A stretch of 64,000 bases of DNA from Apostichopus japonicus (GCF_037975245.1 NC_092571.1:6346001-6410000), one strand, 5' to 3'. Shown: positions 35,396 through 47,940, counted from the stretch's first letter. The notes: generated by a model not told the origin, from the sequence alone. Numbers and translations are program-made.

Positions 35396-35441
35396 CCACT
35401 TCACGACCGGTTTCGTCCTTTTGGGACTCATCAGGCGAAGG
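35396..35441 (-). ncRNA. hammerhead ribozyme, type I, short stem III
   Basis: Minus-strand order: stem I 5' side (CTTCGC), core CTGATGA, stem II GTCC-CAAAA-GGAC, core GAAA, palindromic stem III CCGG, then TC before the predicted cleavage between 35405 and 35404, then stem I 3' side (GTGAAG). Stem I has six pairs including one G-U. All invariant core bases are present. With a palindromic four-base stem III it would work best as a dimer, as in the newt satellite and Penelope-type hammerheads. Only one copy was seen in the window. Confidence 0.85.
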
Positions 35442-35471
35442 TAGGAATCGAACGCCGTACCACTCGACCAC
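35441..35471 (-). promoter_or_regulatory. tRNA-Ser-like A and B boxes
   Basis: Minus strand TGGTCGAGTGGTACGGCG resembles a type II tRNA D-arm (A box) and is followed at once by TTCGATTCC (B box). The spacing is far too short for a tRNA. It may be a relic RNA polymerase III promoter or a tRNA-derived joint upstream of the ribozyme. Confidence 0.4.
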
Positions 35472-35541
35472 ATTTACACGCATTCACAGCAGTAAAATCA
35501 CTTGGCTCGCCTATAAAGAGTGGTTATTCTTTGTAAAATTG

Positions 35542-35544
<3 letters not shown>

Positions 35545-35605
<61 letters not shown>
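35545..35605. repeat. (TA)n microsatellite, right of ribozyme segment
   Basis: Pure TA run. Confidence 0.95.
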
Positions 35606-35608
<3 letters not shown>

Positions 35609-35709
35609 ATACATGCAGGGTGGTTTCAAATGCTCTCAAATTTCCCACCACATTTACTACAAACACTTTAACATATATTAACATTGTTAACATTGTTAGT
35701 AGTTTGCAG

Positions 35710-36060
35710 AGTGAAGAGGAGAGACCATATAACGCCAATTCTCAGGTCTTTACATTGGCTTCCAGTAGAGTACCGAGTGAAGTACAAAATCAATCTTCTG
35801 ACAATCTTCTGACTGATAAAGCTCTACATGGCCTCGCCCGACTAATTCGGCGATCTCCTGGCACATTATGTTCCCAGCCGATCATTACGCTCATCATCGC
35901 AGGGGCTGCTTCAAGAAATGAAAACAAAGACAAAAACTGGGGACAAGGTATTTTCAGTGTGTGCGCCCAAGCCATGGAATGCCTTGCCAAATTCAATACG
36001 TACCTGCGCAAGCATTGCCAGTTTTAAAACATCGCTGAAAACATATTATTTCAGAATTGC
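35710..36060 (+). pseudogene. L2/CR1-like LINE, C-terminal end of ORF2
   Basis: Several frames carry the typical C-terminal tail: LQVFTLASSRV-type remains of HWLPVEYRVKYKINLLT near 35750-35800, KALHGLARLIR near 35815-35850, then LLQEMKTKTK near 35907-35940, FSVCAPKPWNALPNSIRT near 35955-36010 and ASFKTSLKTYYFRIAF near 36015-36062. At least two frame changes interrupt it. Such 5'-truncated copies are the normal product of LINE retrotransposition. The 3' end follows directly. Confidence 0.8.
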
Positions 36061-36062
36061 CT

Positions 36063-36602
36063 TTGATTTTTAAACTGTACAGTATTTTTTGTATCACTAA
36101 AGCTTTAAGTATTTTTCTATCCTTTTATAAGTTTTATGGTACATACCTTTTAGGCGATATTTTTGTACTATTTGCATTTGAATGTTTCCTGTATTTTAAA
36201 TGTTTACTGTGTATTGTTTCAATTCCTGTAAAGTATTTTTTGTATCACTAAAGCTTTAATGTATTTTTCTATCCTTTAAAGTTGTATGGTATATACCTTT
36301 TAGGCGATATTTTTGTACTATTTGCATTTGAATGTTTCCTGTATTTTAAATGTTTACTGTGTATTAATTGTTTCAATTCCTGTCAAGTATTTTTTGTAAT
36401 ACTAAAGCTTTAATGTATTTTCTATCCTTTAATAACTTTTATGGTATATACCTTTTAGATAATATAATTGTATTATTTGCTTTTGAATGTTTCCTGTATT
36501 TGAAATGTTTACTGTGTATTAATTGTTTCAATTCCTGTAAAGCGCGTCGAGCAGAGTTGCTGATGAACGCGCTATATAAGTACTATTTTATTATTATTAT
36601 AT
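36063..36602 (+). repeat. LINE 3' UTR tandem repeats and terminal hairpin
   Basis: Three copies of a ~152-bp unit (AGTATTTTTTGTATCACTAA starts near 36081, 36231 and 36385) are followed by TGTAAAGCGCGTCGAGCAG, the inverse arm ACGCGCT and an ATT-rich tail. The hairpin plus short-repeat tail is the L2/CR1 pattern and matches that at 46-110. Confidence 0.85.
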
Positions 36603-37321
36603 TGCCAAACGTCATATTTATTTTTATTTATTATTATTTCTAGTGAATTCAATGAAATGGCACCCGAATATCTCTTCTCCCTACCTTTCGGAAAATCATT
36701 TACTTGGCGGATTAAAATCATCGTAGTATAGACTAAAATTAAAACACTGTGTCAAGTGTGCCCTCCTATCGATGTTTTGCCCATGAAAGATCATCACCTA
36801 TGTCCCCATTAAATTTGAATGATGTGACCACCTCAACCTGCCACCACCACCAGCTTCCATACTTGCCACACATATACAAACGACGCCCCTCCCCCCACAT
36901 ACACATACACAACAAAACTTGTTTTCTATTGGATTAGCTATACAAGCGATGTCATTTACCTTTCTTCTACAACTCTCTATCTATACAAACCATGACTATT
37001 GTTCGCTATTGGTTGGTAACTGGTGACAGGAATTTCTTTTGTCCCATATCGCCACTTGTCAGGTTTAGACATGGACACACACAGAGACCCCCCCCCCTCC
37101 CCTTACATGTACACACTCACAAATACATACAGATTCACCGTTCCTTATCTGTCTTTACAAACACTTGTTGCATACTAGTAATATCTTCTTTGCTTTTATG
37201 TAAAATTGTGTGGTTTTCTACTTGACAAATTAATATGCCTGATGTATGTGTGTTTCAATGTGACGTGGATAATGTTTTCGGTATATGCGAAATGGCCGAA
37301 CTGCTTATATTTAACCTTTGA
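36603..37321. other. unannotated gap
   Basis: No gene recognised. A short C-run lies at 37088-37098. Confidence 0.4.
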
Positions 37322-37411
37322 CTTGTTTACGTCATTAATCACTGATGCACTACATTCTATACACATTAACTCATCTATTATGTTTGAATTACTATGTGGA
37401 ACACTTTAGAT
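37322..37411 (+). repeat. 90-bp direct repeat, left copy
   Basis: Matches 38400-38489 with four differences in 90 bases. It ends where the LINE remnant's 5' truncation would lie. Confidence 0.9.
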
Positions 37412-37689
37412 AACTCGGAAGACATGAGTAGCGTGTTGTCAGCATCATCTTTCTTCGGAAATTTGCTTGTTTTTGCTCATTTTAGTGAACATATCAAGTC
37501 GCGCTTACTCTAGTATCTAGGTTTATTGTTTTAGTGTTTAAAACAGTTTGGATTCATTATTTCCGTTGATTTAGTCGAGTGCAGTTTTTGAATTTAAACT
37601 TTTTTGACCTATCGGTCATATTGTAGTAGCCTATACTATAGCCTACCGCGGGAGTGGAGTATTTCTTGTCTATTTTGGATTCATTTCTC

Positions 37690-38369
37690 CGTATTGGAAT
37701 GCGTAACAACGAACAAATTATCTGAGAAACTGGCAGCAAGGAACCTGAAAATCAATTGCGCAAAAACTGTGAAAATTTTCAATCACAAGAAAAGGAAATT
37801 TATTGGAAGCTCGCTGGGGACCGAAGAAGATATTAACCGAAGAATTGGTATAACCAAAGGTGCTTTTAACACACTGTCAAGTATTTTCAAAAGCAAAAAC
37901 ATAAGCCGAAACGTTAAGCTTAGGATTTTCGAGGCTTGTTAAAGAGTTTTTTTTTTGTACAATTGCGAACTGTGGGGCACAACGAAGGATCTTGATCGCA
38001 AAAATTGACACTTTTCAAAGGAGACTATTTCGTAATATTCTCAACATTAGATGGACCAATAACATTTGGTTATCAAACGATGAGCTCTACAATGCAACCA
38101 ACCAAACACCTTGGTCATCCATAGTCGCACATAGAAGATTGAGATTTTTCGGTCATGTAGCAAGACTCTAGGAGGACGCTCCAGCATAGGTTGCTTTAAG
38201 AGAAGCAATGAGACATACTGCTAAACCAGTAGGAAGGCCCGTGACTACCTTGCTTGGAAAAATAATGTCGCAATTTAAGGACGTTAACATTAACAATTTC
38301 GAGGAAGCAATAAATCTTGCGCAAGATCGTGATACGTGGCAGAGGTTAATCACTGAGCATGTCGGATAG
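37690..38369 (+). pseudogene. LINE endonuclease-RT, C-terminal remnant
   Basis: Frames give LKINCAKTVKIFNHKKRKF, GSSLGTEEDINRRIGITKGA, FKSKNISRNVKLRIFEAC, then after a shift YNCELWGTTKDLDRK, FQRRLFRNILNIRWTNN, RRLRFFGHVARL, an interrupted REAMRHTAKPVGRP and AINLAQDRDTWQRLI, ending with a stop. The order matches the thumb and C-terminal tail of an RTE/craft-like non-LTR reverse transcriptase. Stops and two or more frameshifts disable it. An ACT trinucleotide tail (38386-38400) follows, as expected for LINEs with microsatellite 3' ends. Confidence 0.85.
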
Positions 38370-38399
38370 ACGAAACTCAACTCACCACTACTACTACTA

Positions 38400-38489
38400 C
38401 TTGTTTACATCATTAATCACTGATGCACTACAGTCTATACACATTTACTCAACTATTATGTTTGAATTACTATGTGGAACACTTTAGAT
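38400..38489 (+). repeat. 90-bp direct repeat, right copy
   Basis: Starts right after the ACT tail of the LINE. With the left copy it brackets the insertion like an unusually long target duplication. Confidence 0.9.
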
Positions 38490-38511
38490 CACCCAAACTT
38501 CTTTTTGCTAC

Positions 38512-38705
<194 letters not shown>

Positions 38706-38707
38706 TA

Positions 38708-38885
38708 TTGACAGAAGTTTTAAACTGGCATATCCTACCAACCACATGCATGATAGCTGAGATCTTGGCCTGTCATGGTACTTATCTTAACTGTTTAGAT
38801 TTTAACTCTTCTATCTGCTTTCTAATTTTAGTTCTATTTCTGACAATGGTCAACGTTTTCGAGCGGATTGTTATGACTGAACAAT
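38708..38885. repeat. dispersed repeat, copy B
   Basis: Related to 32256-32590; the interior is shorter here. Confidence 0.7.
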
Positions 38886-40424
38886 GACCCACACCCAATT
38901 TAGATATCGTTCACCTATTAGTATCCCATTTTCTATAAAATAGCTCCATTTGAAAACACCATGGTGCTGAAGTTGTTATTCTGAATTGTATCATGCACTT
39001 TTCTGTAGGATTTTAAATTGTATCTTGGCATATATGACAAATATTTATGGAAAAACCCTTTGGTAAAGTAATTTTTTTACCTTTACCATAATCTATCGTT
39101 AGACCATACTGGGTACTAGCTTTTGCTCTAAAACATAAGGGTTGCATGCCTATAAATTATGTGCAAGCTGATAATTCAGTTTCAGATATCTAGAATTAAT
39201 TTAAAGATATGTGGACGTTTAGTTCAGATATTTTGAATAATTATTTCAGATATCGTCAATCCTCTAAAAAGCTTAGAGATCTCAACTAATGACAATTCAA
39301 GTAGTTATAATCTTAATTGCTTATTTCAATAAAATATAAAAATTAAATTTTGAAATAGTTTCCATTGAGGTGCATCGTCTACATTAATTATTTGTATTTG
39401 TTTTATCATTGTTATATAAACTTGTAGCTTTTTATAAGTGATATTGATCCAACTTGTGCATTATTAATATTCACTCAAGGCTGCGTAACATAAATGTTCA
39501 CCTAAGTGTTTTTATCCTAAATTTTGCCCATCCTGCATATCTCTCATTTTTTTCTCCAATATTTACGGTAAAAGTTGCATAACTTTTTAACTTGGACTAT
39601 ATGATTAATATTTTCCCTAGTCCGTTTTTCATCAATATATACCCCATACTGAAGCGATAATGTTTACTCTAGCCTATGTATCATCAATAATTACAATAAT
39701 GTGTCTTTCATTGTTACCTCTGTATGAGTATCTTTAATATTTACCCAGACTACATCATTAATATCTACCCTGTTCTGCAGATCATTCACAATTACCATAG
39801 CCTCCTACCCTAAAGCGTAAGTTAATTTCTTCCGGTTTGTTGACTTTTCACTATAATAAGCTACAAAAAATCTATAAATACAGAATTATGAAAAGAGACA
39901 AAGGAAAACAGACTGATATTTTACAAGCTAACATAAAATAAATAAGTTGATGTACACTCTAACAGTAAAGTAACTTAATTTGTACTTACCCATGTACCAT
40001 GTCACAGAACGACGGAACACGAATCCTTCTCACGACTTAAACAAGAGTGTGTATCATTAATATTTAACAATCTTGCGTATCATTAATAGCTCTTCGGCTC
40101 TTCAGTTTCGCGATGCTTGAAGTCCACATTTTGAAAGAATATATCCACTTATGCTATATGCTATAGGCACATTTCACATTGTCTGGTGCAAACTATTACG
40201 CCGACGGATGCTCCCCTCCTCTATGGTAAAACTCTTTACCCCCTACCCCAAGTTTATAATGTGACTTACTCAGCCTGTGCCAGACGTTTGGAATACCAAG
40301 TTTGTGCAATTTCTTGTATCCAAAAGAAACGTTCATTAAAACAAAAGAAGACATTAATTGTTATTCATGATGCCTAGTTTATTAGACTAAAGAAAAAACA
40401 CAAATAACTACGGTAAATATTCTA
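38886..40424. other. unannotated gap with weak ATCATTAATATTTACC repeats
   Basis: Between about 39460 and 40100, words like CATCATTAATATCTACCCT recur at irregular spacing, a worn minisatellite. No gene. Confidence 0.45.
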
Positions 40425-41095
40425 AGATCATTAATCATTAACCAATAACCATTAATCATTAATCATTCATCACTAATCATTAATCATTAATCATTAAACA
40501 TTAAACATTAAACATTAAACATTAAACATTAAACATTAAACATTAATCTTTAATCATTAATCATTAATCACTAATCATTAATCATTAACCATTAATCATC
40601 ATTCATTAATCATTAACCATGTATCACCATTCATTAATCATTAATCTTGAATCATTAATCATTCATCACTAATCATTAATCATTAAACATTAAACATTAA
40701 ACATTAAACATTAAACATTAAACATTAAACATTAAACATTAAACATTAAACATTAAACATTAAACATTAATCATTAATCACTAATCATTAACCATTAATC
40801 ATCATTCATTAATCATTAACCATGTATCATCATTCATTAATCATTAATCATTACTCTTGAATCATTAATCATTAATCATTAATCATAAACATTGATCATT
40901 AATCATTATTCATTAATCAGTAATCATTATTCATTAATCAGTAATCAGTAATCATTAACCATTCATCACTAAACATTATAAACATTGATTATTAATCATT
41001 CATCATTCATCATTAATCATTAATCATTATCCCGTAACCAGTAATCAGTAATTAGTAATCAGTAACCATTAACCATTTACCATGAACCATAATCA
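40425..41095. repeat. heptamer satellite, CATTAAT/CATTAAA
   Basis: Uninterrupted 7-bp periodicity with blocks of CATTAAT, CATTAAA and variants CATTAAC, CACTAAT. The CATTAAA block occurs twice (about 40495-40545 and 40680-40770) within a larger duplicated segment. Confidence 0.95.
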
Positions 41096-41099
41096 TTTT

Positions 41100-42226
41100 C
41101 AATCTCAATCTCAATCTTAATCTCAATCTCAATCTCAATCTCAATTCCAATCTCAATCTCAATCTCAATCTCAGTCTCAATCTCAATCTCAATCCCAATC
41201 TCAATCTCAATCTTATTCCCATCTCAGTCTCAATCTCAATCTCAATCCCAATCTCAATCTCAGTCTCAATCTCAATCTCAATCCCAATCTCAATCTTATT
41301 CCCATCTCAATCTCAATCTCAATCTCAATCTCAGTCTCAGTCTCAATCTCAATCTCAATCCCAATCTTATTCCCATCACAATCTCAATCTCAATCTCAAT
41401 CTCAATCTCAGTCTCAGTCTCAATCTCAATCTCAATCCCAATCTCAATCTCAATCTTATTCCCATCTCAATCTCAATCTCAGTCTCAATCTCAATCTCAA
41501 TCTCAATCTCAGTCTCAATCTCAATCTCAATCTTATTCCCAATCTCAAGTTCAATCTCACTCAATCTCAATCTCAATCTCAATCTCAATCTTATTCCCAT
41601 CTCAATCTCAATCTTAATCTCAATCTTATTCCCAATCTCAAGTTCAATCTCACTCAATCTCAATCCCAATCTCAATCTCAATCTTATTCCCATCTCAATC
41701 TCAATCTTAATCTCAATCTTATTCCCAATCTCAAGTTCAATCTCACTCAATCTCAATCTCAATCCCAATCTCAATCTCAATCTCAATCTCAATCTCAATC
41801 TCAATCCCAATCTCAATCTCAATCTTATTCCCATCTCAATCTCAATCTTAATCTCAATCTTATTCCCAATCTCAAGTTCAATCTCACTCAATCTCAATCC
41901 CAATCTCAATCTCAATCTTATTCCCATCTCAATCTCAATCTTAATCTCAATCTTATTCCCAATCTCAAGTTCAATCTCACTCAATCTCAATCTCAATCCC
42001 AATCTCATTCCCAATCTCAATCTCAATCTCAATCTTATTCCCAATCTCAATCTCAATCTCAATCTCAATCTCAATCCCAATCTCAATCTCAATCTCAATC
42101 TCACTCAATCTCAATCTCAATCTCAATCCCAATCTCAATCTCAATCTCAGTCTCAATCTCAATCCCAATCTCAATCTCAATCTCAATCTTATTCCCAATC
42201 TCAATCTCAATCTTAATCTTAATCTT
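41100..42226. repeat. hexamer satellite, CAATCT
   Basis: Over 1.1 kb of CAATCT with variants CAATCC, CAGTCT and TTATTCC. A higher-order unit with TTATTCCCAATCTCAAGTTC and CACTCAATCTC recurs at least four times (near 41535, 41630, 41725, 41865, 41965). The minus-strand frame of Arg-Leu and Glu-Ile repeats is a by-product of the hexamer. Confidence 0.95.
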
Positions 42227-43660
42227 CGTATACCTTTCATAACAATTACACCCGTTTCATATTTACATTTAACCCTATACCCATCACTATCTCCTCCTCC
42301 GCCCCTACCCGCTTATCCCATTCAATTCACAATAACTCGGCCATGTACTATTTCCGTACTATATAACTAAATGATAATAATTTCGATAAATGAAAGTTCC
42401 GATTCGATGCTGTATGCACTAGTAGTTGTAATTCAGAGTCAAGCAGGCTGTATGGTCAGTCACATCTAACCGCCTAAAGTGAAAGGTATAAAACAAACGT
42501 TGCACTGATTACGAAAATTTACACTCAACTGAGACTAAAAGAGAGTGCGATGTCGGAGGGTCAGGATGAGTGGGGAAGGCAAAACAAAATAAGTCAGTAG
42601 ATGTTTCACTATGTTGAAAACAGTAATTCTACTAATTAGAATTTTTTTAAGTATAGATAGTAACAAATATTAGCAAACAAAAATCACAGTATTGTATTCG
42701 CTTGCAAATTCGTATATTCTTTCTATGTTACCCTGCTAACCTCCGTCTGTGAGTCCTCGTATACAACTTACATTCATTCCTTGTGCCCATCTCCCAAAAT
42801 AATAACAATAATAATAAAAACAAAGATAATAATAACACCCATTGCAGTTCGAATCCTCATCCCATCATTCCTATTTAACTTAAAGGTAGCCTATGTTGTA
42901 TAGAACCCAACTACAGCACGCTATCATTGAAAAGATTCTTGAGATTACGTAATCGACTTGCCTTGGTCGTAAAATGACCTCTTTTTACCAATTAGTCTGC
43001 AACGTCTGCCACATATTTTTTCTTGTAATGAGGGTCTTTGTGTGAACGCTGTATGATGAACTACACTGTAGACCTGAACATACTTACACAGTGTTTACAC
43101 AAAGAGCCTAATTGTTTTAAGAAGCTATGCATGCTAATTTTATAGCCTGTGGTCTATTTACGACCATTGCAGGTCGAATACGTATTCACACAACTTTCCT
43201 AGCTATAGCGTACCAATAAAACAGATCTTTAAGCAAAGTAACTTTGGCAAAAATAAGGCATGAAAACTGCCCATGTGAAGGCAAAATGTTTTGTAGACGT
43301 TCCAACGGGCTGGAGGTTTTATTGACCAAACCTCCGCAACAACAGCCAGATGGAGAGTAAACATATTAACGAAGTAGAAAATAGATCAGAATTGGTATAA
43401 TTGTTCCCCAAACGAGTCATTAAAACACTGTTTCAAGTTCTGGTATAGGAGGGGTGGGATCAGATTTCTGTTTGCATGCTCTACAATGAATGTCAATGAA
43501 TGTATTGTGACGGAAATGTGGCAAATGCCGTTATGACGTTATGACTTTTATTTTAACAATATCCTGCTAAATCTAGTCTAATTTGGCTTTTATAAAATAA
43601 ATATCAGTGATCGAAGCTCCCGCAAAGAGCTTTGTGAATAAAGAATACAGAATACGATCA
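42227..43660. other. unannotated gap
   Basis: AT-rich. No gene recognised; an AATAATAATAA-rich stretch lies at 42800-42835. Confidence 0.4.
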
Positions 43661-43666
43661 ACTTAC

Positions 43667-43690
43667 CGTAATAAATGGTTTGAGTAAGCA
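43667..43690 (-). other. candidate 24-nt micro-exon
   Basis: Acceptor GACGTATTCCGTAG, donor GTAAGTTG. The tract is weaker than in the 6-nt units and the site is not clearly homologous to them. Confidence 0.25.
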
Positions 43691-43871
43691 CTACGGAATA
43701 CGTCAAAGAAAGCAAAACAATGACTTATAAAACTAAGATGAAATGATATAACCGAGTTTACTGAAGCGTTTTCCACTGTAATTTTGCTCAAATTTTTTAA
43801 CAGTCAGTCCCCAAAATAAAGTAGGAGAACATTTATTAACGTAAAAGAACTTTCCTGAAGTGTATATTTCG

Positions 43872-44057
43872 TTATGTTACAACCATTTTTTCTAGAATAC
43901 TCGGGACTACTGCGGGATCACAGTATGCTGTTTTGAATACAGTCACATCAAACATCTCTCCATTTTTAAAAGCAGTTAGTGACATCGGTGGATATACGCC
44001 GTTGTCGTGAACCCACAGATATGTTATATCCGTCATTGCAATCAGATGTGTGTACAT
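43872..44057 (-). pseudogene. best preserved coding-like part of an array unit
   Basis: Open for 61 codons: ITYLWVHDNGVYPPMSLTAF, KNGEMFDVTVFKTAYCDP, ILEKMVVT. Other units keep pieces in the same order: VHCDDGYAST and DVAVIVTVYSDLAC near 44.5 kb, SLNALNKLIDVAVIITVYSE near 62.0 kb, ELAVMLTVYSVLE near 63.05 kb, and VHCDDRYSPTSL with MDVAEIILVVSDL near 63.9 kb. So the units seem to derive from one coding exon. No family recognised, and most copies have stops. Confidence 0.45.
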
Positions 44058-44363
44058 TATCGTTTGGAACCTGATTTTGTCTGTTGTCAGCTATTTGCTC
44101 ACCAATCTTACCCATCTGCCAACCATTACCGATTTGCCCAACATTCTGTTACAGCTGTAACGTTAAAGAGCAGTTCTTTCTTGTTTAACATTAAAAATCT
44201 TTCATCTCATGAAAAGTTTTTCAGCGTTAGAATGTTTATTAAATTAAATTAATGTAGGCTATAACTATTGTGGTGGGATCACGAACTCCACGGACGATGT
44301 CTTCACTTCATGTACGAATCCGTATATGTAGCTACTGCTACAATTTGTATCTTAGTATCTTAC

Positions 44364-44366
44364 TTT
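44364..44366 (-). other. candidate 3-nt micro-exon (AAA)
   Basis: Acceptor TCCTCATAAAAG, donor GTAAGATAC. Same surroundings as the 6-nt site at 63749, with three bases missing. Confidence 0.3.
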
Positions 44367-47300
44367 CTTTTATGAGGAACAGACATAGGAAAATAGGATA
44401 ACGTAATATAAGAACATTACTGTGTACTTCATACAACAAATTTCTTTTATAACGTAATCAACATGCGAGATCAGAGTAGACTGTTACGATTACAGCTACA
44501 TCAATTATCCCTTCATTCAACAGCCATTCATTCAATACAAAGCATTGCGTGACGTTGATGCATATCCGTCGTCGCAGTGAACTCACGTGATAACATCAGT
44601 AATTATCAGAGATTTATGCATCATTGCTTGGGAACCCATAATTCATAGACCATCTTTTTGCTATTTACACCATTCTTATTCAATTGTAAGTTTTAAGATA
44701 ATTTTTTTGTTTACAATTTTTCTCACTCGCTACAGTTGCGAGAAGTTGATTTTGTGTTTAAAGGCGATTGAAACACATCAGTGCAGTGTATCACAACAAA
44801 ACATTGGATTTGGACTAAAGTTTAATTTTCGTCTGTCCACTTGACACAAGAGACATTCCAATTTATTTACTCTTTTTCTATATTGATATTAAAGTGGATA
44901 CGTCTTTTATTACCAAACGCAGTCTGATTATGAACCCTGTTCAATCTTATAAGAGAGTATGCTGACTCATGCATCTGTCGTTAAGCACCAAATTTGCTAC
45001 ACTATTTTCAAAGATGCGCCCGATTTAGTATTGTACTGTTAATTATTCATTAAATAATTAGAAACATTTTACTCATTACTTCGCAAGTTTGATATTCAAA
45101 AGACGGGCATCTCTTCATTTCATGAAGAGTTTTTCACCATTTTTCTGTACATTGACTTAGTTTGACGTTTTCCTTTCTGAAGCATCAATTAAACTCCATC
45201 AAGTGTGATATCACTTCATGTACTATAGTCTGTATATTTACTTATTGCTTAAATTTAAATGTAGGTATTCTAGTTAAAATGAACCATCAAACACTGTGTT
45301 CATATGGGATAACGCGCTCGTCATAAAAAAAAACCGCAAGGTTACATTGCACACGGCACTTTAACATTGTATTGTGCATCTCGTGATATCTCGTACTATT
45401 AACGATTGATGCCTCTCTTTTCCTTCACAATGAGATGATATATATTATCCTTCTCGGAATCTCTGATGTACTTTACTATGTAGCCTAACAGGAGCAGAGG
45501 GAGCAGGAGGAACTTTCCCAGTCCGAATTTTTGAAATCGGTTTGTACTAAACAATAAAAAAAAACTTGAACCAAGAATGACGTAGTTAGAATATCAAAGA
45601 TGATAGCACCCTTTTGCATCTAATCCCTCCTACCCAAGGATCTCTCCAGTTAGGCCCCTCCCCAAGATGGACAACATATGTGCCTTTACCACTTCCGCGA
45701 CCTAATGACTCCAAGCTCATACTACATATAATTTAATTGGGGAAATCGCAGAACTAAGTTATGAGAGAAATTATTAATATTTTCAACATTAACATGTCCA
45801 GAAAGAATGATTCAGACTGTGATAATTTGCTTCAATCAAAAATTCTTTTTTACTCCGTGAGTTCTCTAATTGGTCAAATTATTGAAGATTATGGACAAAG
45901 CGAAAAAGTACAATTGTATCAAACACTGGTACTATATTATCCGAGTTATCTAAAATGTTATACAATTCCCTTGTCACAAAAGAGTGTCTAAGCACGACTT
46001 AAGATATAGTACAAAATTACGGTACTTGCTTGTACATTACATTTGGAACTAAGAGACATTAAGGAACTAAGCTCTCAACTGTGATTAACTATGGTGTTCT
46101 AAAACTTATATGATACTAATGAAGCATCCGTGAAGAACCCGGTCTAGTTTGGTCTAAGAACTACACTTAAATGCTGATCCTTTATTGTTCAACACAACAA
46201 CAAAAAACCTTTAGTTGCTTGACCATGTAGGACCAAAGGTCATAGTCTAAAACCGGCAAACAACCTTATTCCGTTTTTATTATCACCATTTAACTAATCT
46301 AACTAATCTATATATAGCGTAGACTTAGTGCACAGTAATGTAGAAAAAACAGGTTGGTACGGACGCTTAGAAAAGACATGTAACTGAATCGACGTTTTTC
46401 ATGAGATGCATCAAACATGAAATCCATAACATTTTAGCAGAAGTAGCGGAGGAATATTTTTAAATTTTCGTTCTATTATTACAAGAATGAAAACAACGAA
46501 GTGTACATAATGTTGGTTCTTGCTTTTGAAATAAGGCATAGCTTATCCCTAGTAATACGTACAACGATCTATTGTATGTAATAAATTTGTGACAGTATAG
46601 AATCAATGACAATCCAAACCGATGAACTCATGATAGCATGTGTGAGTATGTACCGTATTTGCTGAGCCGTATATACACGGCCCTGTGCATATCTTTGGTA
46701 TGTGTGTTGGCACTGCCTTCTTGTAACACCCATATCTCTAAAAGTGTGTCCGATTGGCAACCCTTATACTTGGCATGTTGGTTTCCCATTATAGACAGGG
46801 ACTTTTTTTTGGTTTTATCGGTGTTCAATAGTCATCTGAATTGAACGGGATAAATCAGTGAAAACATTGTGCCTACCTTATTTCAAGAACGGAAAGATGT
46901 ATGTAACCCATTCTGAGTTGGACAAACCACTTGATATTATTGTGACCACTATATCTAAGGATATGTAACATCGACAAGTCTCCCGTTTCATGAGAAGGTA
47001 TTACTTTGATGATAAATGTATTGATATTTGTGAAGGTCAAAATTCATGAAAGGGTCAACAGTTTATGCAGCCTCATATGAAAAAAATGTTTGCATGATAT
47101 TTTACATATATTATAGATATTGTAACAAACTATGTCTGATAAGAAGGGGCAAAGGCAAGGAGAAATGAGATGGGAGGAACAGAACTGACACCGTTATCTA
47201 GCGTATTTCTTATTCAATTAGCACAAATAATAGATAAGCTGCTCAGAAATATTGCCTATCAAAACAAATTTCTCAAATAGAAGCTTAGCTGAGTTTCTGC

Positions 47301-47940
47301 TGATGCGTTGCCGCTCTTGTTTACCCGTTGCTGATAACGCGTTCGTTGATCTAATATAGGGCACGCTCTCCCATGTGAACACAGTGTTACCCGAGGCTTT
47401 TTATAGAACCAACAGTTGAAGAATATAAAATAACATATCTGACGTTACAGAAGTGTACTTCATACAACTACACTCTCAATTTGCGACACCAGAGTATGTA
47501 TATTCATTCAATACGTGTCATTTGGGAAACGTGAGTGCATATCCGACGTTGTAGTTTACTCACGTGACATCAATTCCGTCTCTAGTTTTATTACCATTCC
47601 TTTGTTTACTATTTTTTTACCCGTTACAGTTAAAGAAGTTCATTTGTCATCATTAATGGTTATTAATGTCACTCGAAACCAATTTTAATTCGTTATAATG
47701 AATTATTAATTCGCAACAAACAAATTAAAAATGTATTCGAATGAATTAAAATATATTTCGAATGGCACTTATGGGCTTTCGTAGACACATGGGTGTTTCC
47801 CTGTTTGTTTGTTCATTGACTTAATTTACAATTGTCATTTTTTGCAGCATTTACTTGACCACTTCATGTAAATTTCTATATATACATTGCTACTTATTCA
47901 ATTTAACTGTACGTCTTCAACTTAAGATAAAATGACTCAC

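Larger units (their letters stand above)
35359..35540 (-). mobile_element. small hammerhead-bearing retroelement segment between TA repeats
   Basis: About 180 bp bounded on both sides by (TA)n runs. On the minus strand it carries a tRNA-like A/B-box stretch, then a hammerhead ribozyme. Hammerheads with this short, palindromic stem III are known from Penelope-like elements and small retrozymes of animals, and Penelope-like elements often sit in TA repeats. No reverse transcriptase is present, so this is either a truncated terminal repeat or a non-autonomous retrozyme. Confidence 0.6.

Noticed and set aside
40425-41095. CRISPR or telomere-like array
   Set aside because: The 7-bp repeat has no unique spacers and is not TTAGGG-like; the setting is an animal genome.
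41376-42240. Long minus-strand open frame of Arg-Leu and Glu-Ile repeats
   Set aside because: It is the direct translation of a hexamer satellite; six-base periodicity keeps the frame open without selection.
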